The notes under the pieces are model-generated. The model was given only the letters and a program-made list of their open reading frames with translations. It made no database searches and had not been told where the DNA came from. Shown here in pieces: positions 25,885 to 35,514 of a DNA stretch of 64,000 bases. Origin of the DNA: Iphinoe sp. HA4291-MV1 (GTDB lineage: Bacteria > Cyanobacteriota > Cyanobacteriia > Cyanobacteriales > Nostocaceae). The stretch spans positions 1 through 64,000 of the forward strand of contig JAHHHH010000016.1 in the NCBI GenBank assembly GCA_019359415.1, read 5' to 3'. The position numbers and the translations under genes are program-made. How positions within the stretch are numbered: position 1 is the stretch's first letter; every line of letters begins with the position of its first letter.

Positions 25885-28311
25885 TCAATCCTCAAGAGTT
25901 TTTGTTCCAAATAGCCGCATTCCATTGGCAGTTACGAGCAGGGAAGTTCCTGTATCTGCGAAAACAGCAACAGCTAACCCGACAAACCCAAACGTTCCTA
26001 ACAGCAGAAATAAACCCTTTGTTACCAGAGAAAAGACCACATTCTGCTGAATCACTAAGACAGTACGACGGCTTAATTCTACCGCATAAGCAAGCCGTCT
26101 CAAATCGCTACCAACCAGCACCACATCTGCTATCTCTAGGGCAATATCAATTCCACCCACAGCAAAACTGATATCCGCAGCAGCCAGAGCTGGTGCATCG
26201 TTGATACCATCCCCAACCATACCAACGACTCCAAAGCGACGCAGTTGCTGAGTCGCTTGGAGTTTATCTTCGGGTAACAGTTCCGCTTGATATTCTGTGA
26301 TTCCAACTTGTTGAGCAATCTGCTTCGCAACAGCAGTGCGATCGCCACTCAGCATCACTAACTGCTTTAGCCCCAAGAGCTTTAACTGTCGCATCGCTTC
26401 TGTTGCTTCCAACCGCAGCCCATCTGCTAGCGCAATGACTCCCAATAGTCCATGAGTTGTTCCTACTAGCACCGGGGTTTGACCAAGCTGTTCAGTTTCA
26501 GCCAACAGAGATTCAGCTTGACTAGACAAGGAAATACCCTGGTCTGTAAACAACCGTCGATTGCCAACAAAGTACAATAGCTCACTAAAGTTCGCCTGAA
26601 TTCCTTTGCCAGGAAACGCTGTGAAGTTATCGGGTTCTTCTAACTCTATCCCAAGCTCAAGAGCCTTTGCCACGATTGCCTTTGCTAGCGGATGTTCTGA
26701 GCGTTGCTCAAGCGAAGCCGCAATCTGTAACACCGTGTTTGCATTTACCTTACCAAAGTCATAAACCTTCTGCACAACAGGCAGTCCTTGCGTAATTGTA
26801 CCAGTCTTATCAAAGGCAAGGACACTCAGGTGTCCGGCTGTCTCCAGTGCATTACCCCCTTTGAACAAAACTCCCTGGCGGGTTGCGGCACCAATGGCGC
26901 TGACAATTGAAACTGGGGTGGAAATCACCAAAGCACAAGGGCAGGCAATCACCAACATAACCAGCGCCCGATAGAGCCAAACGTTAAAAGGTTGGGCAAA
27001 TGCCAAAGGTGGAATTAGAGCAATGGCGATCGCACTCAGAATGACAATTGGAGTGTAGACTGCTGCAAACCCATCTACCCACTGCTGTGTGGGAGCGCGG
27101 CTCGATTGGGCTTCTTCCACGAGATTAATAATTTTGGCAACGGTGGTATCGCTTGCTGTGTGGGTAACTTTAACTTCCAAAAAGCCTGTCTGATTCAACG
27201 TCCCAGCATAGACGGTATCACCAGGGGCTTTATCTTCTGGGATTGACTCTCCCGTAATCGCGGACTGGTTAATTGCGCTGGTACCAGAAATAACTATGCC
27301 ATCCAAAGCTACACGCTGTCCTGGTCGAATTGTTAACGTTTCGCCTATCTCAACACTTTCAACGAGAACTGTGACCTCCTGATTTCCTCGCTTGACAGTA
27401 GCAGTGGGTGGAGTCAAATCCATCAGGGCACGAATAGCATTGCGGGTGCGACCAAAGGTGAAAATTTGTAGCGTTGTACCTAAGGAGAACAAAAAGACGA
27501 CCAGCGCTCCTTCAAACCAGTCTCCTAAAATCACTGCCCCAATCACCGAAATGGTCATCAGTAAATTCATATCGGCGCGGCGCAAGCGCAACTCAAACAA
27601 ACCTGCCCGTGCGATAGGATAGCCAGCAACTAATATGCCGATGCCATAAAAAGCTCGCGCTATCCAGATGGGTAGCGCTAAATGTTGAGTGAGTAAACCC
27701 AAAACTAACCCTATTCCTGCAAGAATGACGCTTTGTCCCCTACGATTGGTCAACCAGAATTTCCAGTTTGTTGGCTCAGGTTTCTGAGCTGATTTGGGTA
27801 TTGGATGAGCGTGGTCATGGTTGTGGTCCTGGGAACAGGAATGGGTATGATGGTGGGAGTCAGCAAAAGAACTCTGCTCAACTGTATAACCCAAAGCTTT
27901 AATCTGGTCATAAATTGTCGTTTCACTGAGGATCTGGGGGTTGTAGGATACTTGCAATCGTCCAGTTGCAAAGCTGACCGATGCCTCATTTACACCTGCC
28001 ATCTGCTGCAAGCCTACCTCAATCGTCTTGGCACAACTGCCACAATCCATCTCACCGACTTGTACCTGTAGCGTTTTAGCAGGAGCTACGTCAATGGTGT
28101 AGCCCAATGCAGTAATGCGATTTATGATTTCTGCTTCACTTACCAACTCCGGTTCGTAGGACACCCTCACTTTTTCACTTGCAAAACTAACTGAGGCTTC
28201 TGTCACACCACGTAACTGTTGTAAGCTGGTTTCAATCGTCTTGGCACAGTTTCCACAGTCCATGCCACCAACTTGCCTTAAAAGGGTTTTGGGAGAAGGA
28301 GCTTGAGTCAT
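25885..28311 (-). CDS. Heavy-metal P1B-type ATPase, Zn/Cd-export type
   Basis: Membrane pump of 808 residues that exports a soft metal with ATP. Two tandem N-terminal HMA domains each carry a CxxC site (GMDCGNCAKT near 16-25; GEMDCGSCAKT near 88-98). A His-rich linker (HHHTHSCSQDHNHDHAH) follows. The membrane CPC motif is in IACPCALVIS, the phosphorylation site DKTGT in LAFDKTGTITQ, and the hinge GDGINDAPAL. The His-rich linker, and the SmtB-type operator upstream, favour Zn or Cd, as in ZiaA-like pumps, over Cu. The matching repressor gene is not in this window. Confidence 0.92.
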   Translation of the reverse strand: MTQAPSPKTLLRQVGGMDCGNCAKTIETSLQQLRGVTEASVSFASEKVRVSYEPELVSEAEIINRITALGYTIDVAPAKTLQVQVGEMDCGSCAKTIEVGLQQMAGVNEASVSFATGRLQVSYNPQILSETTIYDQIKALGYTVEQSSFADSHHHTHSCSQDHNHDHAHPIPKSAQKPEPTNWKFWLTNRRGQSVILAGIGLVLGLLTQHLALPIWIARAFYGIGILVAGYPIARAGLFELRLRRADMNLLMTISVIGAVILGDWFEGALVVFLFSLGTTLQIFTFGRTRNAIRALMDLTPPTATVKRGNQEVTVLVESVEIGETLTIRPGQRVALDGIVISGTSAINQSAITGESIPEDKAPGDTVYAGTLNQTGFLEVKVTHTASDTTVAKIINLVEEAQSSRAPTQQWVDGFAAVYTPIVILSAIAIALIPPLAFAQPFNVWLYRALVMLVIACPCALVISTPVSIVSAIGAATRQGVLFKGGNALETAGHLSVLAFDKTGTITQGLPVVQKVYDFGKVNANTVLQIAASLEQRSEHPLAKAIVAKALELGIELEEPDNFTAFPGKGIQANFSELLYFVGNRRLFTDQGISLSSQAESLLAETEQLGQTPVLVGTTHGLLGVIALADGLRLEATEAMRQLKLLGLKQLVMLSGDRTAVAKQIAQQVGITEYQAELLPEDKLQATQQLRRFGVVGMVGDGINDAPALAAADISFAVGGIDIALEIADVVLVGSDLRRLAYAVELSRRTVLVIQQNVVFSLVTKGLFLLLGTFGFVGLAVAVFADTGTSLLVTANGMRLFGTKTLED

Positions 28312-28362
28312 GGCAGCTTTCCAAAAAAGTCTACAGAGTTAACTGCCAGTATTTTAATACAA

Positions 28363-28395
28363 TATTTGAACAGTTATTCAATTGTTGTATTCAAT
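28363..28395 (-). promoter_or_regulatory. SmtB/ZiaR-type operator upstream of the metal ATPase
   Basis: TGAACAGTTATTCA at 28367-28380 is the core seen in SmtB-family zinc repressor sites. Outer arms AATACAATA and TTGTTGTATT extend the inverted repeat. It lies about 55 bases upstream of the P-ATPase start, as expected for a metal-derepressed promoter. Confidence 0.75.
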
Positions 28396-28599
28396 AGCTT
28401 GAGTCCACAAACTGTTCACACAAGGTATTCTGGGAGCATCCCAAATGTGCAAATTTACTGTCATGCTGAGTATTGGTATATCGGCGATAACTTAAGATTT
28501 GTTAATGGCTTTAGGTCGGTCATTGCTTCAGATACACAACACACAGTATACTCATGGCTGCTTAATAGAAAGATTTTCATATTTCGTTCATTTTTATCT

Positions 28600-28646
28600 T
28601 CTTTATAGTAAAGTAAAAAAATATGAAAGAAATATGAAAGAAATAA
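28600..28646 (+). promoter_or_regulatory. Short direct repeats before mntC
   Basis: ATATGAAAGAA occurs twice in tandem (about 28621-28642) just before the mntC start, and its complement TTTCATATTTC lies near 28577. The promoter or a manganese-responsive site could be here. I cannot assign the binding protein. Confidence 0.35.
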
Positions 28647-29651
28647 ATGAAATTTTGTTTCAACAGTGGTCTGGTACAAAAACCACACTACGCACAAAAG
28701 TTGGCTATAGCATCTGGGGTGCTGTTAGGACTTTTGCTGAGTGGTTGCAACTCCACGCCTTCCAATGTTGTGCTGTCGCAAGCAAGTCCAACCTCAGGGG
28801 AAACTAATACCACGAATTTACAAACGAAAAACAAAAAAGTTATTCTGACGACGTTTACAGTCATCGCTGACATGGCGCAGAATGTGGCGGGAGATAAGGC
28901 GATTGTAGAATCTCTTAGCAAACCAGGCTTGGAGATTCATGGTTATCAACCGACACCCAGTGATTTAGTGAAAGCGCAAAAAGCTGACCTAATTTTAGAT
29001 AATGGTTTGAACTTAGAACGGTGGGCGGAGAAATTTTACAATAGTGTCCCTAAGGTTCCTCATGTCACTTTGAGTGCGGGTGTTCAACCTGTGGAAATTG
29101 CAGAAGATGCTTACAAAGGTAAACCCAATCCCCATGCTTGGATGTCGCCGCGAAATGCTTTGATTTATGTAGAAAATATTCGCAAAGCATTCGTAGATTT
29201 AGATCCAGTGAATGCAGACACCTACAATGCCAATGCTAAGGCATACAGTCAGAAGATTAAGGACATTGACCAGAAGCTGCGAAAAGAGGTATCGGTGGTT
29301 CCAGAAGACAAGCGGTATATGGTCAGTTGTGAAGGGGCTTTTTCCTACATCACCCGTGATTATGGTTTAAAAGAAGTTTATCTCTGGGCAGTCAACTCGG
29401 AACAGCAGGCGACTCCTAAACAGATTGAAAAGGTTATTAACACGGTTAAGGCAAATAAAATACCTGTTGTTTTCTGTGAAAGTACAGTGAGTGATGAAGC
29501 GCAACGTCAAGTAGCGAAGGAAACAAATGCTAAATTTGGCGGGGTTTTCTATGTTGATTCCCTCTCCCCTCCTAATGGTTCTGCATCGACTTATCTCAAG
29601 TTATTGGAACATAACGTCACAACTCTCATTAAGGGATTGCAGGGGAATTAG
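28647..29651 (+). CDS. mntC: Manganese ABC transporter substrate-binding lipoprotein
   Basis: Cluster A-I metal-binding lipoprotein of 334 residues for Mn(II) (or Zn) uptake. The lipobox is LLSGC (Cys34). Metal ligands expected in MntC-like proteins are visible: His of LEIHGYQPTPSDL, His of NPHAWMSP, Glu of VVFCESTVSD and Asp of FYVDSLSP. The absence of a His-rich loop favours Mn over Zn specificity. It is the first gene of mntC-mntA-mntB, with 81 bases to the ATPase gene. Manganese supply matters for the oxygen-evolving complex. Confidence 0.92.
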   Translation: MKFCFNSGLVQKPHYAQKLAIASGVLLGLLLSGCNSTPSNVVLSQASPTSGETNTTNLQTKNKKVILTTFTVIADMAQNVAGDKAIVESLSKPGLEIHGYQPTPSDLVKAQKADLILDNGLNLERWAEKFYNSVPKVPHVTLSAGVQPVEIAEDAYKGKPNPHAWMSPRNALIYVENIRKAFVDLDPVNADTYNANAKAYSQKIKDIDQKLRKEVSVVPEDKRYMVSCEGAFSYITRDYGLKEVYLWAVNSEQQATPKQIEKVINTVKANKIPVVFCESTVSDEAQRQVAKETNAKFGGVFYVDSLSPPNGSASTYLKLLEHNVTTLIKGLQGN

Positions 29652-29732
29652 AGATGGGGAGACACATCTCAGGGGAGAGGATAAACGCTAATCCAAAATT
29701 TAAAATCTAAAATTTCAAATCATATAAATACT

Positions 29733-30509
29733 ATGGAATCTTTCAGTATTAATGTAGAAAATCTCACAGTTGCCTACCACGGTAAGATTGCTTTGCATGG
29801 TGCTTCTTTGCAAATCAAAGCAGGTTCAATAAGTGGATTGGTAGGAATGAATGGTAGTGGTAAATCAACTCTGTTTAAAGCAATTATGGGGTTTGTAAAG
29901 CCGACAACAGGAAGGGTGTTAATTAACAGTTTACCAATCAGAATGGTACAAAAAAATAACCTGGTAGCGTATGTGCCGCAGTCGGAAGAGGTGGACTGGA
30001 ATTTTCCGGTGAGTGTCCACGATGTAGTGATGATGGGGCGCTATGGGTACATGAATATACTAAGAATTCCTGGAGCAAAAGATAAAAGGGTGGTTCGGGA
30101 GAGTTTAGAGAGAGTACAGATGTGGGAAATGCGCGATCGCCAAATTGGGGAACTATCGGGTGGACAAAAAAAACGCGCATTTTTTGCGCGTGCTTTGGCG
30201 CAACAGGGAACGGTCTTACTGTTAGATGAACCATTTACAGGGGTGGATATCAAAACAGAAAAAACCATGATTGACCTATTACTAAAACTGCGAGAACAAG
30301 GTCACACAATTTTGATTTCTACTCATGACTTGGCATCAATCACAACCTTCTGTGACCAAGTCGTCCTCATCAACCGCACCATCTTAGCCTACGGCGATAC
30401 CTCTTCTGTTTTCACAGAAGAAAATCTCTCTCGTACCTTTGGCGGTTCGCTAGGTGATTTGCCGTTTAGCAAAAGCCGGATCGCTCGTGAAAATCAGGAG
30501 GGAATGTGA
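29733..30509 (+). CDS. mntA: Manganese ABC transporter ATPase
   Basis: ATPase of 258 residues in the metal-import class. Walker [10 protein letters not shown] (37-45), Q-loop [14 protein letters not shown], signature [15 protein letters not shown], Walker [13 protein letters not shown] and H-loop STHDL. The EEVDWNFPV element is typical of Mn/Zn importers. Its stop overlaps the permease start by four bases (ATGA), indicating translational coupling. Symbol follows cyanobacterial mntCAB naming. Confidence 0.92.
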   Translation: MESFSINVENLTVAYHGKIALHGASLQIKAGSISGLVGMNGSGKSTLFKAIMGFVKPTTGRVLINSLPIRMVQKNNLVAYVPQSEEVDWNFPVSVHDVVMMGRYGYMNILRIPGAKDKRVVRESLERVQMWEMRDRQIGELSGGQKKRAFFARALAQQGTVLLLDEPFTGVDIKTEKTMIDLLLKLREQGHTILISTHDLASITTFCDQVVLINRTILAYGDTSSVFTEENLSRTFGGSLGDLPFSKSRIARENQEGM

Positions 30510-31369
30510 TGGAATTGCTACAGTGGTTTACCGCACCCTTGCAACATGAATTCATGGTGAAAGCAATTCTCATCAGTGCCTTAGTTGGAGTAGTTTGTTC
30601 AGTGTTATCATGCTACATGACCCTCAAAGGATGGGCGTTGATGGGGGATGCAGTTTCCCATGCTGTGATGCCTGGAGTAGTCATTGCATACGTTCTTAAG
30701 ATACCTTTTGCTGTTGGCGCGTTTTTGTTTGGAGTCGGTTCAGTTATTGCCATTGGTTTTATCAAGGCGAAAACGAGAATCAAGGAAGACACAGTCATTG
30801 GATTGGTGTTTACAGGGTTCTTTGCCTTGGGGTTGGTGCTAGTTTCTAAAACGCCAAGCACTGTAGACTTGACGCACATCCTGTTTGGCAACGTTCTGGG
30901 TATTTCTCAACCAGACGTTATCCAAACAGTGATTATTAGCGTTATCACCCTAGCGGTAATAGCTCTCTTACGCAAAGACCTACTATTATTTTGTTTTGAC
31001 CCCACCCATGCACGTTCCATTGGCTTAAATACAGGAGCGCTCTACTATATTTTGCTATCCTTACTTTCCTTAACTGCTGTCGCCGGACTACAAACTGTGG
31101 GGATTATTTTGGTTGTGGCAATGCTGGTTACACCTGGAGCAACGGCTTATTTATTGACAGACCGTTTTGACCATATGATGTTGATTGCTATGGCTTCTGG
31201 GGTCCTTTCCAGCGTCATGGGGACTTACATCAGCTATCACATTGATGGTGCTACTGGAGGTTGCATTGTCGTGTTGCAAACTCTGCTATTTGTTGCAGCG
31301 ATGATATTTGCACCCAAGCACGGTTTACTGATGAGGACAAGGGGTGTGCTAAAAGACGGAGGACACTGA
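30506..31369 (+). CDS. mntB: Manganese ABC transporter permease
   Basis: Integral membrane permease of 287 residues, ABC-3 family, with eight or nine hydrophobic helices. Typical elements are [19 protein letters not shown] near the start and [27 protein letters not shown] in the middle. It is the last gene of the mntCAB operon. It converges with dnaE-C across a hairpin. Confidence 0.92.
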   Translation: MMELLQWFTAPLQHEFMVKAILISALVGVVCSVLSCYMTLKGWALMGDAVSHAVMPGVVIAYVLKIPFAVGAFLFGVGSVIAIGFIKAKTRIKEDTVIGLVFTGFFALGLVLVSKTPSTVDLTHILFGNVLGISQPDVIQTVIISVITLAVIALLRKDLLLFCFDPTHARSIGLNTGALYYILLSLLSLTAVAGLQTVGIILVVAMLVTPGATAYLLTDRFDHMMLIAMASGVLSSVMGTYISYHIDGATGGCIVVLQTLLFVAAMIFAPKHGLLMRTRGVLKDGGH

Positions 31370-31413
31370 CTAATCAATTGTCAATTATCAATTTCCGGAA
31401 TCCAAGCCCCAAC

Positions 31414-31460
31414 AATCAATGAACAATGAACAATTGATAACTGTTCATTGATCATTGATT
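31414..31460. terminator. Hairpin between convergent mntB and dnaE-C
   Basis: AATCAATGAACAATGAACA pairs with TGTTCATTGATCATTGATT with one mismatch across a nine-base loop. The location between converging genes suggests a bidirectional terminator. The CAATGAA units also resemble degenerate tandem repeats. Confidence 0.65.
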
Positions 31461-31482
31461 CTTGACTCAGCAAGGCTCCCCC

Positions 31483-32853
31483 TCATGGGCTTTCTGCTTC
31501 CGACACTGTAAGAAATTGTGCATAAGCAGAAAATCTGGCGTTTTGAAGAGCCTGAACAGCGATTCTAGAATCTTGCACCCAATATTGTCGTCCAAAACGG
31601 ACAAGTTGACGGGAAGCACCAGCTTGTACAATTCCGATCACTGGCACTTTTGCTTTTTCTCTTTCTTTTGATTGTCCTTGCAAAACTGTTCTGAGGTGAT
31701 GCTGCTCCTCAATGGTAGTTGCTTGTTGGGTATTAAGTTCCACTATCACCAACTGTACCGTTTCTACTGGTTCTACGTCTTCAACAAGCAATTGATTTTG
31801 CTCTTCGCGTCGGTCTACTTTCCCCCAGATAATTAATCTAGAATCAATTTGGAGCCGGGGATTAATCCGCTCGTAAATTTTAGGAAATACTACTGCTTCT
31901 AATTGAGTTGTTAAATCTTCTATTTGTAAAATCGCCATTGGATCGCCTTTTTTGGTCATGACTTTCTTAACACCATTGAGCATGACAACTGCACAAATGG
32001 TGCTTTCTTCTTTCTGTTCGCTAAGCCGCGAAAGGTTAATTGGAGCTAGAACACGTGCTGATTTGCAAATAGCTTTTAGAGGATGATCTGATACATAAAA
32101 TCCCAAAAGTTCCTTTTCCATCTGCAACTTTTTCTGTTGAGGAAAATCAGGAACAGATTGAGCTTTGGGAGCCACTTCAAAGCTATTTAGGTTTTTATTG
32201 GTAGTAGCAGCAGTAGAAAATCCACCACCTAACAAATCAAAGAGATTTCCCTGTCCAGTAGCTCTATCTCTGGCGCGAGATTGTGCCCAATCGTATATTA
32301 GTTCCAAATCGTGAAGTAATTGGTTGCGATTAGAGTCAATTTTGTCAAAAGCTCCACAAGAAATCAGCGCTTCTAAAGCACGACGGTTGACAGCACGCAA
32401 ATCCACGCGATCGCAAAAGTCAGCTAGGGATTTAAACTCTCCTCCTTCCTCTCTCGCTTCCAAAATACAGGCTATTGCGTTCTGTCCCACGTTACGAACA
32501 GCAGACAATCCAAACAAAATATTTTCACTCGACGGTGTAAAATCCACACCAGAACGATTGATATCTGGCGGCTCTATCTGAATATTCATACTTCCGCAGG
32601 TGGAAATATATTTCTGCACCTTGTCTGTGTCATCACTGTTAGCCGTCAACAGCGCCGCCATGTATTCCAATGGATAGTTCGCTTTTAAGTACGCAGTTTG
32701 ATATGTGACATAACCATATGCCGTTGAATGGGATTTATTGAAACAATTAGAAGCGACTAAGCCATTGCTAATAATAAAGTTATGGTCGCGCTCTACCCCA
32801 ATGTCGTATACATTTTGCGTACTTAAATTTTTTCGTGCTATAATCTTAACCAT
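31483..32853 (-). CDS. dnaE: DNA polymerase III alpha subunit, C-terminal half with split-intein C fragment
   Basis: The second gene of the split cyanobacterial dnaE. Residues 1-36 are the C-intein: NVYDIGVERDHNF and the terminal GLVASN with catalytic Asn36, followed by Cys37 of the extein (CFNKSHSTAYGYVTYQTAY). After translation this half joins the DnaE-N plus N-intein product by protein trans-splicing to make the replicative polymerase. The 420-residue extein covers the end of the polymerase region, the helix-hairpin-helix part and an OB-fold (AVVMLNGVKKVMTKKGDPM). The partner gene is not in this window, as expected, since it lies elsewhere in these genomes. Confidence 0.95.
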   Translation of the reverse strand: MVKIIARKNLSTQNVYDIGVERDHNFIISNGLVASNCFNKSHSTAYGYVTYQTAYLKANYPLEYMAALLTANSDDTDKVQKYISTCGSMNIQIEPPDINRSGVDFTPSSENILFGLSAVRNVGQNAIACILEAREEGGEFKSLADFCDRVDLRAVNRRALEALISCGAFDKIDSNRNQLLHDLELIYDWAQSRARDRATGQGNLFDLLGGGFSTAATTNKNLNSFEVAPKAQSVPDFPQQKKLQMEKELLGFYVSDHPLKAICKSARVLAPINLSRLSEQKEESTICAVVMLNGVKKVMTKKGDPMAILQIEDLTTQLEAVVFPKIYERINPRLQIDSRLIIWGKVDRREEQNQLLVEDVEPVETVQLVIVELNTQQATTIEEQHHLRTVLQGQSKEREKAKVPVIGIVQAGASRQLVRFGRQYWVQDSRIAVQALQNARFSAYAQFLTVSEAESP

Positions 32854-33006
32854 TTTTCAAGTTCCTAAAAGCTATAAGACCGATTAATTGATAAAATTGT
32901 CAAGAAAAAAGCCAGCAATGTCCATCTCACTGAAATAAATATTAATTTAGTCCAAGTCGCTTGGTAAGGAGCTAGGTTTAAATATGATGAAAGTAAGAGA
33001 TTTGAA

Positions 33007-33501
33007 ATGTTTACACTTGCTACACTGACTAGCGTTATGATTGCATTTTCAAAATTCAATGCCCCAGTAGCTAAATTTTCCCTAGAGCATCTAGGCAAAC
33101 GCTTTGAGACAGTAGAGCTACAGTTTAATGATGTTAAGCATTCCAAAGATTCCTTTGAGATTCGAGTGTTTTTGAATCAGCCAGATGCTGACGTGAATAC
33201 TCCACTTGAGGGTAACGATCATTTTGCTGGATCACTATTTGTGTATGGACAGGGTGAATACGTCAACGAAACAGGAGAAAGGATTTCGGCTCGTGAAACT
33301 AGGGCACAAGAATTTGACTTGAGTCCTGGTGCATCTAATACAACTGCTTTCAAGCTGTATCTAGATATCACGGACAGCCTCCGTAAAATGGCTGCAAAGA
33401 ATTTAGAAATCATAGTGAACTTAGTTGCCGTTGACTTTAAAGGAAACCAAATTATCAAGCCTGAGTTTGACTTTGGTTCCATCTCCCTAATCACAAACTG
33501 A
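33007..33501 (+). CDS. Free-standing homologue of the tyrosinase C-terminal domain
   Basis: A 164-residue protein that aligns along its length with the C-terminal 160 residues of the neighbouring tyrosinase. Shared strings include EIRVFLNQPDA, EGNDHFAGS and LVAVDFKGNQI. It has no copper-binding histidine motifs of its own. The first 14 residues (MFTLATLTSVMIAF) are hydrophobic and not shared. A terminator-like hairpin follows the stop codon. It may be a decayed tyrosinase that kept its tail, or a functional partner such as a shield or chaperone for a copper enzyme. Neither is shown. Confidence 0.7.
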   Translation: MFTLATLTSVMIAFSKFNAPVAKFSLEHLGKRFETVELQFNDVKHSKDSFEIRVFLNQPDADVNTPLEGNDHFAGSLFVYGQGEYVNETGERISARETRAQEFDLSPGASNTTAFKLYLDITDSLRKMAAKNLEIIVNLVAVDFKGNQIIKPEFDFGSISLITN

Positions 33502-33517
33502 TCGGAATCATGTACGT

Positions 33518-33568
33518 AAAAAAATAAGCCAGTCTGCTCCAAAACGGAAAGGCTGGCTCATTATTTTT
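33518..33568 (+). terminator. Terminator-like hairpin
   Basis: AAAAATAAGCCAG pairs with CTGGCTCATTATTTTT across about 20 bases and ends in a T run. It directly follows the free-standing domain gene. Confidence 0.6.
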
Positions 33569-33657
33569 CGGGGACAATGCATGACGGCAATCAAAAGGAA
33601 TCATCCTGGTGATTGATTGACAAAACTCATACCATTTAACGAAATGACTGATACAAA

Positions 33658-33682
33658 AGGGCAATGGGCAATGGGCAATTCC
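33658..33682. repeat. Heptanucleotide tandem repeat (CAATGGG)n
   Basis: About three copies (gggcaatgggcaatgggcaa) in the 250-base gap between the two tyrosinase-related genes. Nothing else is recognised in that gap except the hairpin at 33518. Confidence 0.8.
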
Positions 33683-33751
33683 CAATTTTCATTTGTATCA
33701 ATATTAAAGTGAAACGGTATCAGGTTGAATAAATGTATGACGGACTATCGC

Positions 33752-35104
33752 TCATTTTGTTACCAAGGCGATCGCATCAAAGTCGGTTTCTGGTCGGTCA
33801 ATTTGATTGCCTTTAAAGTCAACTGCCACTAGCTTCACCGTGACTTCATCAGTATTATCAACCATTTTTTTGATGCCATTCGTTGCATCTAAAAACAGTG
33901 TAAAAGGAGCAACATGAGATAAAGGTCTCAAGTCAAACTTACCGCGATGAACTTGAGGGTCGCAGTGTCCGGCATCACCTGCACACTCGCCATGTCCGAA
34001 TAAAAACATTGAGCCAGCAAAATGGTCGTTACCCTCAATTGGAGTATTCGCGTTAGCATCTGGCTGATTCAAAAACACTCGAATTTCAAAGGAATTTTTA
34101 GAATGTTTAACATTGTGCAACTGTAGCTCTGCTGTTTCAAAGTCACGCTCTAGTTGTGATAAAGGTAAATTAGCAACTGGCACATTGAATTTTGAAGGTG
34201 CAGTAGTCGTCGTTGCAGCCTCTAGTCGGGGTGCAGAGACTTCAGCAGTTAGATACTCATACCCTAAATCTCTAGTATTCCAAATGTCTTTTGTTGTCAT
34301 ATTGAAAGGTCTTAACACCGCAGTCCAAATTTCAATGACTCTACCGTTCTGGTCACGGAAAGTCTCGTTAACAGGAATAATGTTAGGATGACTGGCTTGC
34401 CATTGTGCAAACAACCGATCTACGTTGCAATGGTGCGCCCAGAAGATTGGATCGTAGGAAGAGTAAGGAACCAACCCCATCGTTCCGCCGACCCAACCAT
34501 GCAAACCATTGTGAGGGTTCTCAAGTGCTGCTGAATATCTGGAATAGGTGGTTGACATTTGCTGTGTGCTTCTGACTAGATCCGCTAACTGCCTTGGGAC
34601 ACCGGGAGATCCTGGATCTCTATTAGTTTCACTAAAAGCTGAACCTTGAAACTTAATATCTGCCTTCAGTAGTGGATTCGGTTCCTGTTGACCTGTTTGA
34701 GGGTTGCGCCAGGTGGGTTCTGTATATGCTGTGGGCATTCCTTCTTGTTGGGATATTTGATCAGTCCAATCCCAATAAGGAATAGTCACACCAGGAACCT
34801 GATCTTGAAGCGCTTTTTCCAGCCAGTACAAATAAGGACGGTGCCACACAGTAAATAAAGGATTGCCATGCGCACAATAAATAGGGAGGGGTAAACCATG
34901 AATTCCGGCTATAGATTGGTAGCCGCGATCATCATTGATTTCATACAGTTTGACGAAAGCTTCTCGCAGAGCAGCCAGTTCATCTGCGGTCAAATTGCGA
35001 ATATTTTTCCGGTATTGAACCGTATCTGTTGTTGGTGCTGTGGCTGCCATCATGAGCATGGCACCCTTCATCGAAGGATTTATTCTTGCTAAGATTGTAG
35101 CCAT
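33752..35104 (-). CDS. Tyrosinase/polyphenol oxidase family copper enzyme
   Basis: Type-3 copper oxidase of 450 residues, predicted to oxidise phenols with O2. Copper A ligands fit His69 (GIHGLP), His79 (CAHGNP) and His88 (TVWHRPYLYWLE). Copper B ligands fit His198 and His202 (NPHNGLHGW) and His224 in FWAHHCNVDRLFAQW. Cys77 is placed where a thioether to a His is made in plant and fungal enzymes. A C-terminal beta-rich domain (from about 290) could shield the active site, as in plant polyphenol oxidases. No twin-arginine or clear secretion signal is seen, so the protein may be cytosolic. Biological substrate unknown. Confidence 0.88.
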   Translation of the reverse strand: MATILARINPSMKGAMLMMAATAPTTDTVQYRKNIRNLTADELAALREAFVKLYEINDDRGYQSIAGIHGLPLPIYCAHGNPLFTVWHRPYLYWLEKALQDQVPGVTIPYWDWTDQISQQEGMPTAYTEPTWRNPQTGQQEPNPLLKADIKFQGSAFSETNRDPGSPGVPRQLADLVRSTQQMSTTYSRYSAALENPHNGLHGWVGGTMGLVPYSSYDPIFWAHHCNVDRLFAQWQASHPNIIPVNETFRDQNGRVIEIWTAVLRPFNMTTKDIWNTRDLGYEYLTAEVSAPRLEAATTTTAPSKFNVPVANLPLSQLERDFETAELQLHNVKHSKNSFEIRVFLNQPDANANTPIEGNDHFAGSMFLFGHGECAGDAGHCDPQVHRGKFDLRPLSHVAPFTLFLDATNGIKKMVDNTDEVTVKLVAVDFKGNQIDRPETDFDAIALVTK

Positions 35105-35514
35105 AATTTTATCATCCTATGTTATCTTCGCTGCTTTTGTTACACCGAGCGGAAAGTGCCGCAAGGCATAAGGCATCCTTGTTTCAATCCCACGTTTTTA
35201 AGGTTTTTCAGCGTGGGGATAGCATAGCTAGTAGCTAGCTACCTCCTGCTCCCGCTCTGCCTTCATGAAGCACCCACTGTACTAGTTAGAACTTTGGAGA
35301 ATGAGTACCCCAAGTCCTGTCCCGCTTCTATATCCTTAATTAAATAGGTTTACGTCAAATTAACTTATGCACTTTTGTTTTCTCATTCCCAAAGAACAGT
35401 CCAGTCAATGGTTGTGTCTGAGCAAGGTAAAATACCCGCAAAAGCCCAATCAAGTGGGCAGAAATCATCAAAGTGTACTAAAATCAAGGACTTGAGTCGT
35501 AATAGGGAGCAATC
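35105..35514. other. Divergent promoter region, tyrosinase and gatA
   Basis: About 410 bases between divergent genes, which must hold both promoters. A possible gatA ribosome site (AGGGAG) lies about six bases before its ATG. I see no further gene, repeat or hairpin that I would defend. Confidence 0.5.
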
